DNA of 64,000 nucleotides, taken from the NCBI RefSeq assembly GCF_001971725.1, contig NZ_CP019388.1:3285670-3349669 (forward strand), in the 5' to 3' direction. Position numbers and translations under genes: made by a program. The DNA is from Winogradskyella sp. J14-2. GTDB taxonomy: Bacteria > Bacteroidota > Bacteroidia > Flavobacteriales > Flavobacteriaceae. Below the pieces are notes generated by a model that was not told the DNA's origin, made no database searches, and saw nothing but the letters and a program-made list of their open reading frames with translations. Shown in pieces: positions 54,711-61,907 of the stretch; within the stretch, counting starts at the first letter, position 1, and each line of letters begins with the position of its first letter.

Positions 54711-55720
54711 ATAGTTTTTATTATTTCTTCTTTAGTTTTAAATGTATTTTGTCTTTCAATTATTTCGTTTTCAATTTCTTCTCTAAACTTTTCGGTTCCT
54801 CGAATACTGGCTCTCAAAGAACCAACCATTGAACTATTGATATCTTTTTCAGCCTCTTTTAGTTGGTCATTTAAAGTTTCTAAGTCTAAATCAGCATCTG
54901 AAAGATAATAATTCCCATAATAAAACAGCTTTTTGCTCTTATTGTATTCATTAAGTAAACTTGAAAGGCAAGGCGCAAAACTTCCATTTCGTAAATCGAA
55001 AATTACAGGCTCATCATCAGGCAAAGAATCTAAAAACTTTATTAATTCGAGATTGTCTGATTCGCAACCAGAAATTCTTCCCCAAACTCTATATTCAAGT
55101 GGTTCTGTATTCGTAAGTTTTATTTGCAATCCGTAACTAAAATAATCTTGAATTCTTTCTGTAATGTATAAGCCTTTATAATTGCTTATTGTCTTACTAG
55201 TAAGTCGAAAAAACGCATCTAAAACTTTATAATCAATTGTTGATTCTGCATTTCTGATAGGACTTACTGAAGTTAATGAAATAGTGTCATTCCGTTTGTC
55301 AATTAGATTAAACCTGAAACCAATTCCGTCTAATACGTCTCTCTGATGTACAACGGAACTATCAAGTCCAATTGCATTAATTTCGTCAAGAAATATTGTT
55401 AAATCCTCATTTTCTATTTTATACTCTTTATTGATTAAATTCTTTGAACCTTGAATAAATCCGTCTGTTTTGAAGAGTTTACTATTTTGATGAAGTTCCT
55501 TTTTATTTAAATCGATTGAATAAGTAACTGGCGAAAGAAATGCAGGATAAAATTCATATTCAATTTTTTCAATACTCTTTTCCGAATTGCAAGAAAGTAT
55601 TGACAATAAAAATAAGATGATTAGTAGTCTGTTCAATGTTTGGTTTAAATTATTGCCAACGGTCTTGTATATGGCTCGTAGCGTGTAAATTAGCGATTAT
55701 TTTCGGATTAAGCACAAGCC
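54584..55720. repeat. Duplicated cassette, copy 2
   Basis: Partner of 51010-52146. Left-hand homology starts at the AAC of the attC box. The preceding bases differ (GCAC here, AGCT there) because they belong to different neighbouring cassettes. Confidence 0.88.
54689..55636 (-). CDS. Hypothetical lipoprotein, cassette 5 (second copy)
   Basis: Encodes the same 315-residue lipoprotein as the gene at 51115, with TTG start, lipobox SILSC and stop inside the attC site. No difference was found by eye, which implies a recent duplication or reinsertion, or ongoing homogenisation. Two cassettes (the two-gene membrane cassette and DUF6090) separate the copies. Confidence 0.75.
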   Translation of the reverse strand: MNRLLIILFLLSILSCNSEKSIEKIEYEFYPAFLSPVTYSIDLNKKELHQNSKLFKTDGFIQGSKNLINKEYKIENEDLTIFLDEINAIGLDSSVVHQRDVLDGIGFRFNLIDKRNDTISLTSVSPIRNAESTIDYKVLDAFFRLTSKTISNYKGLYITERIQDYFSYGLQIKLTNTEPLEYRVWGRISGCESDNLELIKFLDSLPDDEPVIFDLRNGSFAPCLSSLLNEYNKSKKLFYYGNYYLSDADLDLETLNDQLKEAEKDINSSMVGSLRASIRGTEKFREEIENEIIERQNTFKTKEEIIKTIANNGYK

Positions 55721-55847
55721 GAATTTTTTAATTTTCTTATTACCTTTTCTTTTCAAGAAGCCAAATTAAAAAATTTGGCAGACTTGCAAATATGCCTTAA
55801 CTTTGATTAAGCGACTGATTAGCAATGAGCTATACACGTTGTTGGCA
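55654..55847 (-). repeat. attC site 6, family D (long)
   Basis: 194 bp, boxes TGCCAAC and GTTGGCA. The first 60 bp are the same as site 3, then it diverges while keeping the AAATTAAAAAATTTGGC palindrome. The right end AGCAATGAGCTATACACGTTG is shared with family C. It serves the higBA cassette. Confidence 0.75.
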
Positions 55848-55861
55848 ACTGGCTTTTTCCG

Positions 55862-56218
55862 TTAATATTCTTGGACTAAAACTTCAGTCGGAATGTGAAG
55901 CTTTTCGCTCAATTTTCTAATCATTCCTAAAGTCAATTTTCGTTTTCGATTAAGAATTTCACTTACTCGACTGGTAAATCCAACGACTTCTGCCAAGTCC
56001 TTTTGTTTCATACCCATTTGTTCCATACGGAATTTTATCGCCTCAATTGGGTCTGGCATTCCGATTGGGTAATGTTCGTCTTCGTACTTTTCGATTAATA
56101 TTGAAAGCACTTCCGCTTCGTCTCCTTCTGGTGTATCTATTTCTGCGTGAAATATTTCCTCCAATCTTTTTAAGGCTTCGTTATAATCCTTTTCTGTTTT
56201 AATAGCTTTAATTTCCAT
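55862..56218 (-). CDS. higA: HigA-type antitoxin
   Basis: DNA-binding antitoxin of 118 residues with an N-terminal helical region and a C-terminal XRE-type HTH (MKQKDLAEVVGFTSRVSEIL, then KRKLTLGMIRKLSEKL). I start it at the ATG at 56218 (MEIKAIKTEKDYNEAL), 1 nt after the higB stop; the longer frame to 56311 would overlap the toxin gene. It neutralises HigB and probably represses the operon through the palindrome upstream of higB. The toxin-first order is typical of higBA. Such pairs often stabilise integron cassette arrays. Confidence 0.9.
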   Translation of the reverse strand: MEIKAIKTEKDYNEALKRLEEIFHAEIDTPEGDEAEVLSILIEKYEDEHYPIGMPDPIEAIKFRMEQMGMKQKDLAEVVGFTSRVSEILNRKRKLTLGMIRKLSEKLHIPTEVLVQEY

Positions 56219-56219
56219 A

Positions 56220-56513
56220 CTAAATGTTGTTTGCGTCAATTTTGTCATATTCTTTGTGGGTTCCGATGAATCGGATAAAGACCCATTTTCTTGGAAAGTT
56301 GATTTCCACAATCAGTCGATATTTATTTCCACAAATGTTGAATACGACACGACTATTTTTTAGAATGCTTGCTGATGCGTACTGCGATTTTATTTCATTC
56401 GGACTATTCCAGTCAGCTTTGGTGGCTTCTCGATACCAAACCATTAATTGTTGCTCACTGTCTGGATTCAGTTCCCAAAATTCCCGTAACGTTCTTTTCG
56501 CTATTACTCTCAA
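56220..56513 (-). CDS. higB: HigB-type mRNA interferase toxin
   Basis: Ribosome-dependent mRNA endonuclease of the RelE superfamily. Family features are RVIAKRTLREFWE at the N-terminus, ATKADWNSPNEIKSQY in the middle and NKYRLIVEINFPRKWVFIRFIGTHKEYDKID at the end, including the conserved GTHxEYDxID. I favour the TTG at 56513 (family-like start LRVIAKRTL); the longer frame begins with a TTG at 56540 that overlaps the promoter's -7 element. It is cotranscribed with higA. Its cassette carries its own promoter, unlike most others here. Confidence 0.88.
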   Translation of the reverse strand: MRVIAKRTLREFWELNPDSEQQLMVWYREATKADWNSPNEIKSQYASASILKNSRVVFNICGNKYRLIVEINFPRKWVFIRFIGTHKEYDKIDANNI

Positions 56514-56528
56514 AGTATTCTTTTGCCA

Positions 56529-56536
56529 CAAATATA
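56529..56536 (-). promoter_or_regulatory. higBA promoter -7 element
   Basis: On the - strand TATATTTG is an exact TAnnTTTG match. Transcription would start a few nt before the TTG at 56513, giving a very short leader. Confidence 0.65.
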
Positions 56537-56543
56537 GCAAAAA

Positions 56544-56560
56544 ATTACCAAATTGGTAAT
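56544..56560. promoter_or_regulatory. higBA operator palindrome
   Basis: ATTACCAA and TTGGTAAT are perfect 8-bp arms around a single A. It lies immediately upstream of the -7 element, covering the -33 region: the expected HigA autoregulatory site. Confidence 0.7.
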
Positions 56561-56584
56561 GTCGATGGTTTTTTTTAGCTTGTT

Positions 56585-56712
56585 GCCAACGGTTTTGTGT
56601 ATGGCTCGTTGCGGAAAATCAGCTATGATTTTCCGCCGTAACCGAAAGATAGCAAATTGCAATGAATTCCGATTAGGAATTCAGCCGCAATGAGCTATAC
56701 ACGTTGTTGTAA
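56585..56712 (-). repeat. attC site 7, family C
   Basis: 128 bp, boxes TGCCAAC and GTTGTAA. On the + strand TGTATGGCTCGTTGCGG pairs with CCGCAATGAGCTATACA at 17 of 17 positions, two as G.T. Two internal hairpins, GGAAAATCA/TGATTTTCC and GAATTCC/GGAATTC, follow. Confidence 0.85.
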
Positions 56713-57429
56713 AACGTTTTTTGCGTTTAAAATTATGATATCAGCTAATCTTTCAGGGCTCACATTGAGACTTGTTAAATCAATTTCCTGAATACCTTTA
56801 TTAATTGTTCCGACAATAATTTTATGCTCATTTACTCTTGAACTTTTAGCTTTTAAAATTCCGAGGTCAATTATTTCATGCCAGTTCAACTTCTTTCCGT
56901 CATATTCAATTGCCGTTTTAGTTATTCTCATTTTGATTTTATGTTCCATAAAAAAGGCTCGATATATGAAAATAGGAATGATTATTAGGAAAACACCAAA
57001 ACCCATTAAAACACCATCATCTAAAGTTGAGTTTACAATATCATTATAGTTTACAAAGAAAATATATACAACTGCGAATAACATTAAAACCAAAACAGCC
57101 TTATCATATGCAACATTATTTTTAAAAGTCAGATTATGAGTTTTTTCGACTGATTTATATTTTGGATTTCTGCTTTTTGATGGTCTTGTGAATATTCCAT
57201 CATTTAAGCCTAAAACTTTTTCAACACCATTTGCCATATATTTATCGTCAATTTGGTTCTTTACCTTGACTCTAATTTGTTCCAATTCAGATGAGTCTAA
57301 ATCGAATGTTGGACAGTGTTCATTAAAATCAGCTATATCATTGGTAAGAGAGCATATCAATCCCTTATGAAAATCTTTTTTTCGATTATTGCAAACTTTA
57401 CAAAATGTAAGATGATATTCTCTGTTCAC
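56695..57429 (-). CDS. Zinc-ribbon-like membrane protein, cassette 7
   Basis: 244 residues, not recognised. The N-terminus has a four-Cys pattern (CKVCNN, then C26 and C39: LICSLT and HCPTF) that could bind zinc. Two transmembrane helices follow at about 115-130 and 143-160. A PH-like beta domain (IKMRITKTAIEYDGKKLNW, then HKIIVGTINKGIQEIDL) ends the protein. It starts with GTG at 57429. The final codons (VLQQRV and the stop) lie within the attC site. Cassette ends match: TTGTAAAAC and GTTTTACAA. Confidence 0.7.
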   Translation of the reverse strand: MNREYHLTFCKVCNNRKKDFHKGLICSLTNDIADFNEHCPTFDLDSSELEQIRVKVKNQIDDKYMANGVEKVLGLNDGIFTRPSKSRNPKYKSVEKTHNLTFKNNVAYDKAVLVLMLFAVVYIFFVNYNDIVNSTLDDGVLMGFGVFLIIIPIFIYRAFFMEHKIKMRITKTAIEYDGKKLNWHEIIDLGILKAKSSRVNEHKIIVGTINKGIQEIDLTSLNVSPERLADIIILNAKNVLQQRV

Positions 57430-57448
57430 TTGATTTGGTCAAAATGTT

Positions 57449-57582
57449 TTACAACGGTCTTGTATAACCGTCAGTTACGGGTTAAATTAGCGATTATTTT
57501 CGGTTTAGCACAGGCTTTAGCAATTCCGAGTGGATTCGGACGTAGTCGAATCCGCCGTAATTGCGGTTATACATTGTTGGCA
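57449..57582 (-). repeat. attC site 8, family B
   Basis: 134 bp, boxes TTACAAC and GTTGGCA. On the + strand TATAACCGT-AGTTACGG pairs with CCGTAATTGCGGTTATA with two G.T pairs and one extrahelical C. The cap hairpin is GGATTCGGAC/GTCGAATCC. Confidence 0.85.
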
Positions 57583-57597
57583 AATCGTTTTTTATTT

Positions 57598-58008
57598 TCA
57601 TAATATTTTAATTCCGATAAATAGAGTAGCAACAATTATAATCAAAAGTCCAAACGAAAATAATTTGTCAGAATCTTTTACGTGAGGATTTTTTGCTCCA
57701 AGTCCATCATTTATTTCGTCCGAATATCTCAAAAAGAGAATAAAGTCTCTTTTATGGATGTTTTCACTAATCTTTTTAAAAAGTCGGTCAAAAATCCAAT
57801 AAACTATTGGAACACAAAATCCGAAGTACATAACCTTATCATTTCTAAATTCAGATTTTGAGTATAAAAATCCAAATATCCTGAATGCTAAAAGTCCGAC
57901 ACAAATCAGCCACACTTTTTTTTCGTTCATCCATTTCTTTTTTCTTGTGTAAAGTATAAAGAAACTAACTCCTAGTGCAATTCCAATTCCAATTATGCTA
58001 TTATCCAA
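57598..58008 (-). CDS. Hypothetical polytopic membrane protein, cassette 8
   Basis: 136 residues, not recognised. About four hydrophobic segments (5-20, 32-48, 60-76 and 118-135) alternate with basic loops (RKKKWMNEKK, RLFKKISENIHKRDF), consistent with an inner-membrane protein. It starts with TTG at 58008. It fills the cassette with little spare sequence, with ends TTGGCAAA and TTTGCCAA. Confidence 0.68.
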   Translation of the reverse strand: MDNSIIGIGIALGVSFFILYTRKKKWMNEKKVWLICVGLLAFRIFGFLYSKSEFRNDKVMYFGFCVPIVYWIFDRLFKKISENIHKRDFILFLRYSDEINDGLGAKNPHVKDSDKLFSFGLLIIIVATLFIGIKIL

Positions 58009-58050
58009 TTCAGTTTATTTTTCTTTTCCGTTAAGTTGCTCTTAAATGTT

Positions 58051-58181
58051 TGCCAACGGTCTCGGCTATGAGTAGTTGCGTGGGTTAGCGATTAACTTTG
58101 CAAGTACACACCAAACTGAAAATCCGCGAGGATTTTCAGAAGTAGGCGAGAACAAGCAATTGCTTATAGCCATTGTTGTAC
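58051..58181 (-). repeat. attC site 9, family A
   Basis: 131 bp, boxes TGCCAAC and GTTGTAC. It is nearly the same as site 2 (AACAAGCAATTGC replaces AACCAGCAATTAC in the right arm). Confidence 0.85.
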
Positions 58182-58185
58182 AGCG

Positions 58186-58851
58186 TTATTTTTTTCTAAT
58201 TCTAATTTCAATATTCTTTTCAGAGTATTTATTTTGATTTTCTCTAATTTCTTTTGTAATCTTCTCAATTATAGAAGAACCTTTTTTTTCATATTCTTTT
58301 TGCTGTTGGTCATTTAACAAAATATTCAATTCGAAAAGTCCAACTCCGCCAGATAGCACAGATAAAAGTAAATTTCCGTTTACTTCATAAAGTACATAAT
58401 TCCAATCACTTTTTTCTAATTCAGTTAGTTGGTAGTCCCAAAGTTTTTCTTTTTCAATGTCTTTAGGTTTGTTATTTCCATAAGCAACAGAAACCCTTAA
58501 CGTGTTGTTATTAAAATTCCAATTTTTTAATAGATACTTCGCACAATAATTTGTTGTCGTCCAATATTTTCTTGAAGTCCAACCGTGATTACCTAACCAA
58601 TAATAAAATTGCCCATTTAATTGTCGGACTGAAACATACGCACCTGGGTCAGATATGGTCGGATGAAAATGGTCAAAAAAGAATATTTCTAAGTGTTCAG
58701 GCAAATTTTCAAAAAGCAAATTCAGAGTTTCTATCTCAGGAATTTGCTCAATTTTAATATCGCAAACAACGTGATCAAAATCACTTTTTTCTGTCAAAAG
58801 CCCATTAATGTCAAAAGGGTACTTTGTTGATTTTTTAAAAAAGTTAATCAT
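58186..58851 (-). CDS. Hypothetical protein, cassette 9
   Basis: Not recognised; 221 residues from the ATG at 58851. The longer frame (to 58881) would begin inside the neighbouring attC box and is rejected. No signal peptide or membrane helix is seen, so it is probably cytosolic. Aromatic-rich stretches (IFFFDHFHPTI, FYYWLGNHGWTSRKYW) and a short glycine stretch (SVLSGGVGLFELNI) are the main landmarks, and it has a basic C-terminus. Cassette ends TTGTACAGC and GCTGTACAA match over 9 bp. Confidence 0.65.
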   Translation of the reverse strand: MINFFKKSTKYPFDINGLLTEKSDFDHVVCDIKIEQIPEIETLNLLFENLPEHLEIFFFDHFHPTISDPGAYVSVRQLNGQFYYWLGNHGWTSRKYWTTTNYCAKYLLKNWNFNNNTLRVSVAYGNNKPKDIEKEKLWDYQLTELEKSDWNYVLYEVNGNLLLSVLSGGVGLFELNILLNDQQQKEYEKKGSSIIEKITKEIRENQNKYSEKNIEIRIRKK

Positions 58852-58875
58852 TCTGACGTGAGTTTTTTTAATGCT

Positions 58876-59007
58876 GTACAACGGTCTCGTGTATGATTTC
58901 GTTGCGTGGTTTAAGCACTAAAGTAGCAAATAAATCACAGATAGAAAGTCCGCGAGGACTTTCGTAAGTAAGCCTTTACTAGCAATGAATTATACACATT
59001 GTTACAA
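58876..59007 (-). repeat. attC site 10
   Basis: 132 bp, boxes GTACAAC and GTTACAA. On the + strand TGTATGATT-CGTTGC pairs with GCAATGAATTATACA with G.T pairs and one extrahelical T. It shares GTTTAAGCACTAAAG with the degenerate site at 15282. Confidence 0.82.
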
Positions 59008-59541
59008 ACAGTTATTATTGTAAAACTCAACTAGTTCCTTTATTTTTTTTCGTTTAAATTTCTTTTTGATTTTCTTAATTATAGATGGACAATCCTTAAA
59101 ATATTCTAACGCTGCTTTTTTATAATTCGCGACATCCATAAAACTATTACTTCCTAATTTAGTTGCTACTTTATCTGTGTCTTTTTTAGCATAATAATAG
59201 GTAACAGATTGATAGCCTAAATTTTCATATAAGTTGCATTCTCCACTTACAACTCTTTTCATCATAGAACCATTCCGTTCACTCATTCGCACAAATTGTT
59301 CGGTAATTTTTTCCACTTTCTTTCTGTCTTTATACTCATATTCTATTTTATCCAATTGATTATAAGATAGTTCTTGTGTTGTTTCGTTTTCGAAAACTAA
59401 TTTTAAATACTTTACTTTACTCGAGTACCTTTTTACACTTAATACAGTTCCGTCCTTTTTAGTAACAGTTATATTTTGTTTTTGTGAAAATGAAATAAAA
59501 GTTGAAAATATGAAGATAATTAATAATGCTATTTGTCTCAT
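59002..59541 (-). CDS. Hypothetical secreted protein, cassette 10 gene 2
   Basis: 179 residues with signal peptide MRQIALLIIFIFSTFISFSQ. The mature part starts with a short beta region (ITVTKKDGTVLSVKRYSSKV, LKLVFENETTQELSYNQLDKI). The rest is helical and very basic (IIKKIKKKFKRKKIKELVEFY), with Cys in SGECNL, FKDCPS and NNCL. Its ATG overlaps the preceding barrel-gene stop by 4 nt, so the two are translationally coupled. The stop lies inside the attC site. Confidence 0.7.
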   Translation of the reverse strand: MRQIALLIIFIFSTFISFSQKQNITVTKKDGTVLSVKRYSSKVKYLKLVFENETTQELSYNQLDKIEYEYKDRKKVEKITEQFVRMSERNGSMMKRVVSGECNLYENLGYQSVTYYYAKKDTDKVATKLGSNSFMDVANYKKAALEYFKDCPSIIKKIKKKFKRKKIKELVEFYNNNCL

Positions 59542-60134
59542 TTTTTAATTTTTAAAATGGGTATATTTAAATTTAAACTTAATTGTAGGTTTGTTATTCC
59601 AGTGTCTGGAATAATTTCAATTACCCCATATCTTAACTGAGTTGACAAAACAAAATCTTTATAGATTCTGTAACCAAATGCTAAATAAACTTTTAAGTCA
59701 AAACTATTAATATCCTCTATTTGTTCTGACGTTAATATAAATGAAGGCGTTATTCCTATTCCGAAAACAAATTTTGAAGGCATTTCTGCATTAAAATTAG
59801 AAACACCAATGTCAAAATCTAAATAATCGAAAACGAAATCTTGGTTATCCTGAAATCCATATCGACTATATTGAGGTGAAAAATCTAAATGCAAAAAATC
59901 ATAACCTATATCAATATGTGAATAAATTCCAATTTGAAATCCGTCTAAGCCTTTAAATCTTTTCACACCTTGAGAAACGGTAATTTCGTTTCCGCTAAAG
60001 TTTACTTGATTGTCTGGTGCAGCTGGCATAGATTTAGTATAGCCGGCTTTAATTCCAAAGTGATGATTTTGACTAAATAAGTTAAAAGTTAAAATTATTG
60101 TTCCTACTGTTAGAATAGTAGTCCTTAAGTTCAT
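59538..60134 (-). CDS. Outer-membrane beta-barrel protein, cassette 10 gene 1
   Basis: 198 residues with signal peptide ending NLFSQ, then the opening HHFGIKAGYTKS typical of Bacteroidota porin-family (OMP_b-brl_2) barrels. The remaining strands are amphipathic (FQIGIYSHIDIGYDFLHLDFSPQYS, FVFGIGITPSF, FDLKVYLAFGYRIY, LSTQLRYGVIEI) and the end LNLNIPILKIKK is strand-like. It is the first gene of a two-gene cassette. It overlaps the next gene by 4 nt. Confidence 0.78.
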   Translation of the reverse strand: MNLRTTILTVGTIILTFNLFSQNHHFGIKAGYTKSMPAAPDNQVNFSGNEITVSQGVKRFKGLDGFQIGIYSHIDIGYDFLHLDFSPQYSRYGFQDNQDFVFDYLDFDIGVSNFNAEMPSKFVFGIGITPSFILTSEQIEDINSFDLKVYLAFGYRIYKDFVLSTQLRYGVIEIIPDTGITNLQLSLNLNIPILKIKK

Positions 60135-60168
60135 ACGTTATTTTTTGGTTTTAATTGTTTGTAACGGT

Positions 60169-60291
60169 CTCGTATAACCGTCAGTTACGGGTTAATAAGC
60201 GTTAATTTTCGGTTTGGCACAGACATTAGCAATTCCGGGTGGATTCGGACGTAGTCGAATCCGCCGTAATTGCGGTTATACATTGTTGGCA
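60169..60291 (-). repeat. attC site 11, family B
   Basis: 123 bp, boxes TTGTAAC and GTTGGCA. It matches site 8 with a shorter centre (GGGTTAATAAGCG in place of GGGTTAAATTAGCG, and other changes). Confidence 0.84.
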
Positions 60292-60301
60292 TTAGTTTTT
60301 A

Positions 60302-60895
60302 TTATTCATTTACAAATATTGCGTTATATCCACCACCTTTATAATTCCGAATATAAGGTTCAATCGAATTCACGTATTGTTTTTCAGATTCGGTCAATTT
60401 TTTTGACTTAAGTCTGTCCAATTCCGCTATTGCTTTTTGTTTTTCTCCAATAATAGTTTGTAAAGTCAAATAACCAATATATTCCATTAAATTTTTTTCG
60501 TTTTCATAACGGATTTTTGGACTTTGTTCAAATGCTGTTTTATATAAATCCATTGCATGATTTAGTTTGTCCATTTTTTCCAGCGTCATTCCTTTCAAAG
60601 TCAAAATAGAGTTAGTTTTTTGCATTTCTGTTGGTACAGATTCTAAAATACCTAAAGCTAATTCGGGCTGTTTATTCCACCAATATGTTTTTACCAGACT
60701 TTCATAAGTCGGAATATCAGTTGGGTCAATTTCAAGAGCTTTCTTAAAGTAAACAATTGCGCTGTCCGTTTTATTCTGCATTTGAAATTCAATTCCCTTT
60801 TCTTGGTATTCGATAACCAATGGATTCGGCTTATTTTTCTCGTTCTTACAAGAAATGAGAATGACCAAAATCGATATGTAGATTGCTTTTTTCAA
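60302..60895 (-). CDS. Tetratricopeptide-repeat lipoprotein, cassette 11
   Basis: 197-residue lipoprotein (MKKAIYISILVILISC, Cys16) with TPR helices at about 27-130: EYQEKGIEFQMQNKTDSAIV then YFKKALEIDPTD is a canonical repeat, followed by WNKQPELALGILESVP and MDKLNHAMDLYKTAFEQSP. It is likely a protein-binding scaffold at the envelope; the partner is unknown. It starts with TTG at 60895, 6 nt from the attC box. Cassette ends TTGGCATTA and TAATGCCAA match. Confidence 0.82.
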   Translation of the reverse strand: MKKAIYISILVILISCKNEKNKPNPLVIEYQEKGIEFQMQNKTDSAIVYFKKALEIDPTDIPTYESLVKTYWWNKQPELALGILESVPTEMQKTNSILTLKGMTLEKMDKLNHAMDLYKTAFEQSPKIRYENEKNLMEYIGYLTLQTIIGEKQKAIAELDRLKSKKLTESEKQYVNSIEPYIRNYKGGGYNAIFVNE

Positions 60896-60900
60896 ATTAA

Positions 60901-61034
60901 TGCCAACGGTCTCGTATAACCGTCAGTTACGGGTTAAATTAGCGATTATTTTCGGTTTAGCACAGATGTTAGCAATTCCGAGTGGATTCGGACGTAGTCG
61001 AATCCGCCGTAATTGCGGTTATACATTGTTGGCA
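60901..61034 (-). repeat. attC site 12, family B
   Basis: 134 bp, boxes TGCCAAC and GTTGGCA. It is nearly the same as site 8. Confidence 0.85.
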
Positions 61035-61043
61035 AGTCGTTTT

Positions 61044-61733
61044 TTACCATATTACTTCGCACACTAAATAATTCCAAATCAGTATTCTTACTTTTACACT
61101 TCCGATTGTTGGTGTTACAGAATATTGATAAATTCCGTCTTGAACTATATTCCAATTGTCAATTGGAATTCCGTCTTGAGTTAGATACATATTTTGCATT
61201 GCTCGACTTCCAATTTCTGGTGCTTTTTGTAATTCCGTTACTGCAAAGAATGAATTTAATTCATCCTCTGATAATGTGTCGATAGGAACAAAAGCTATGT
61301 GTTCAGGTTTTTCCCATTGTCGGTCGCTATTCTCAAATTTTACGTGTCCATAAGCTAATTTTAATATCACATTTTCAATTCTTTCAGGTTCGATTTTAAA
61401 ATGTGATTTTCCATTTTCATTTACAAAAGCATCGTCTAATCTAGCTTTTAGTTTTGTTTTCCGTTTTAGAGTTTTTACGATACTTTCTCGAGAAAGCTTG
61501 TCCAAATCTGTTGTGCCAGAAATCAGGCATTCAATCAAACACGCAAAGTATTCTTCGTCTAGTGAAAATCCATTGTTGCAATCCAAACAACTGGGTACGA
61601 CTGGAAGATTTTCAGGATATGGTTTTTCGAGAAGAATTTTTGATGGAACGTGGTCTCTCGTGTCTGGATATTTTCCACAATATGCACATTGAGTGTCCAA
61701 TCTACTATCACTAAATGTTTTTATTTGTCTCAA
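61044..61733 (-). CDS. HNH-like nuclease domain protein, cassette 12
   Basis: About 229 residues from the TTG at 61733 (LRQIKTFSDSR). The longer frame to 61844 runs through the neighbouring attC site and is rejected. The N-terminal part has an HNH/McrA-like zinc module: CAYCGKYPDTRDHVPSKI, then CLDCNNGFSLDEEY (two CxxC pairs, a DH dyad and an NNG motif). The remaining 170 residues have no named domain. It could be a nuclease in phage or plasmid defence; that is inference. Cassette ends TTGGCAAG and CTTGCCAA match. Confidence 0.75.
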   Translation of the reverse strand: MRQIKTFSDSRLDTQCAYCGKYPDTRDHVPSKILLEKPYPENLPVVPSCLDCNNGFSLDEEYFACLIECLISGTTDLDKLSRESIVKTLKRKTKLKARLDDAFVNENGKSHFKIEPERIENVILKLAYGHVKFENSDRQWEKPEHIAFVPIDTLSEDELNSFFAVTELQKAPEIGSRAMQNMYLTQDGIPIDNWNIVQDGIYQYSVTPTIGSVKVRILIWNYLVCEVIW

Positions 61734-61765
61734 TTCTAATTGAATTTCGGATTTCCTTAAATGCT

Positions 61766-61894
61766 TGCCAACGGTTTTGTGTATGGCTCGTTGCGGAAAA
61801 TCAGCTATGATTTTCCGCCGTAACCTAAAGATAGCAAATTGCAATGAATTCCGATTAGGAATTCAGCCGCAATGAGCTATACACGGTGTTCTAC
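61766..61894 (-). repeat. attC site 13, family C
   Basis: 129 bp, boxes TGCCAAC and GTTCTAC. It is nearly the same as site 7 between the boxes. Confidence 0.85.
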
Positions 61895-61907
61895 GCAGTT
61901 TTTTTGC

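Noticed and set aside
56224..56559. 111-residue + strand frame antisense to higB
   Set aside because: Fully opposite a recognisable HigB gene and crossing its operator; no family resemblance.
61734..61844. N-terminal extension of the HNH-like protein
   Set aside because: It runs through attC site 13, which belongs to the neighbouring cassette; a TTG at 61733 lies inside the proper cassette.
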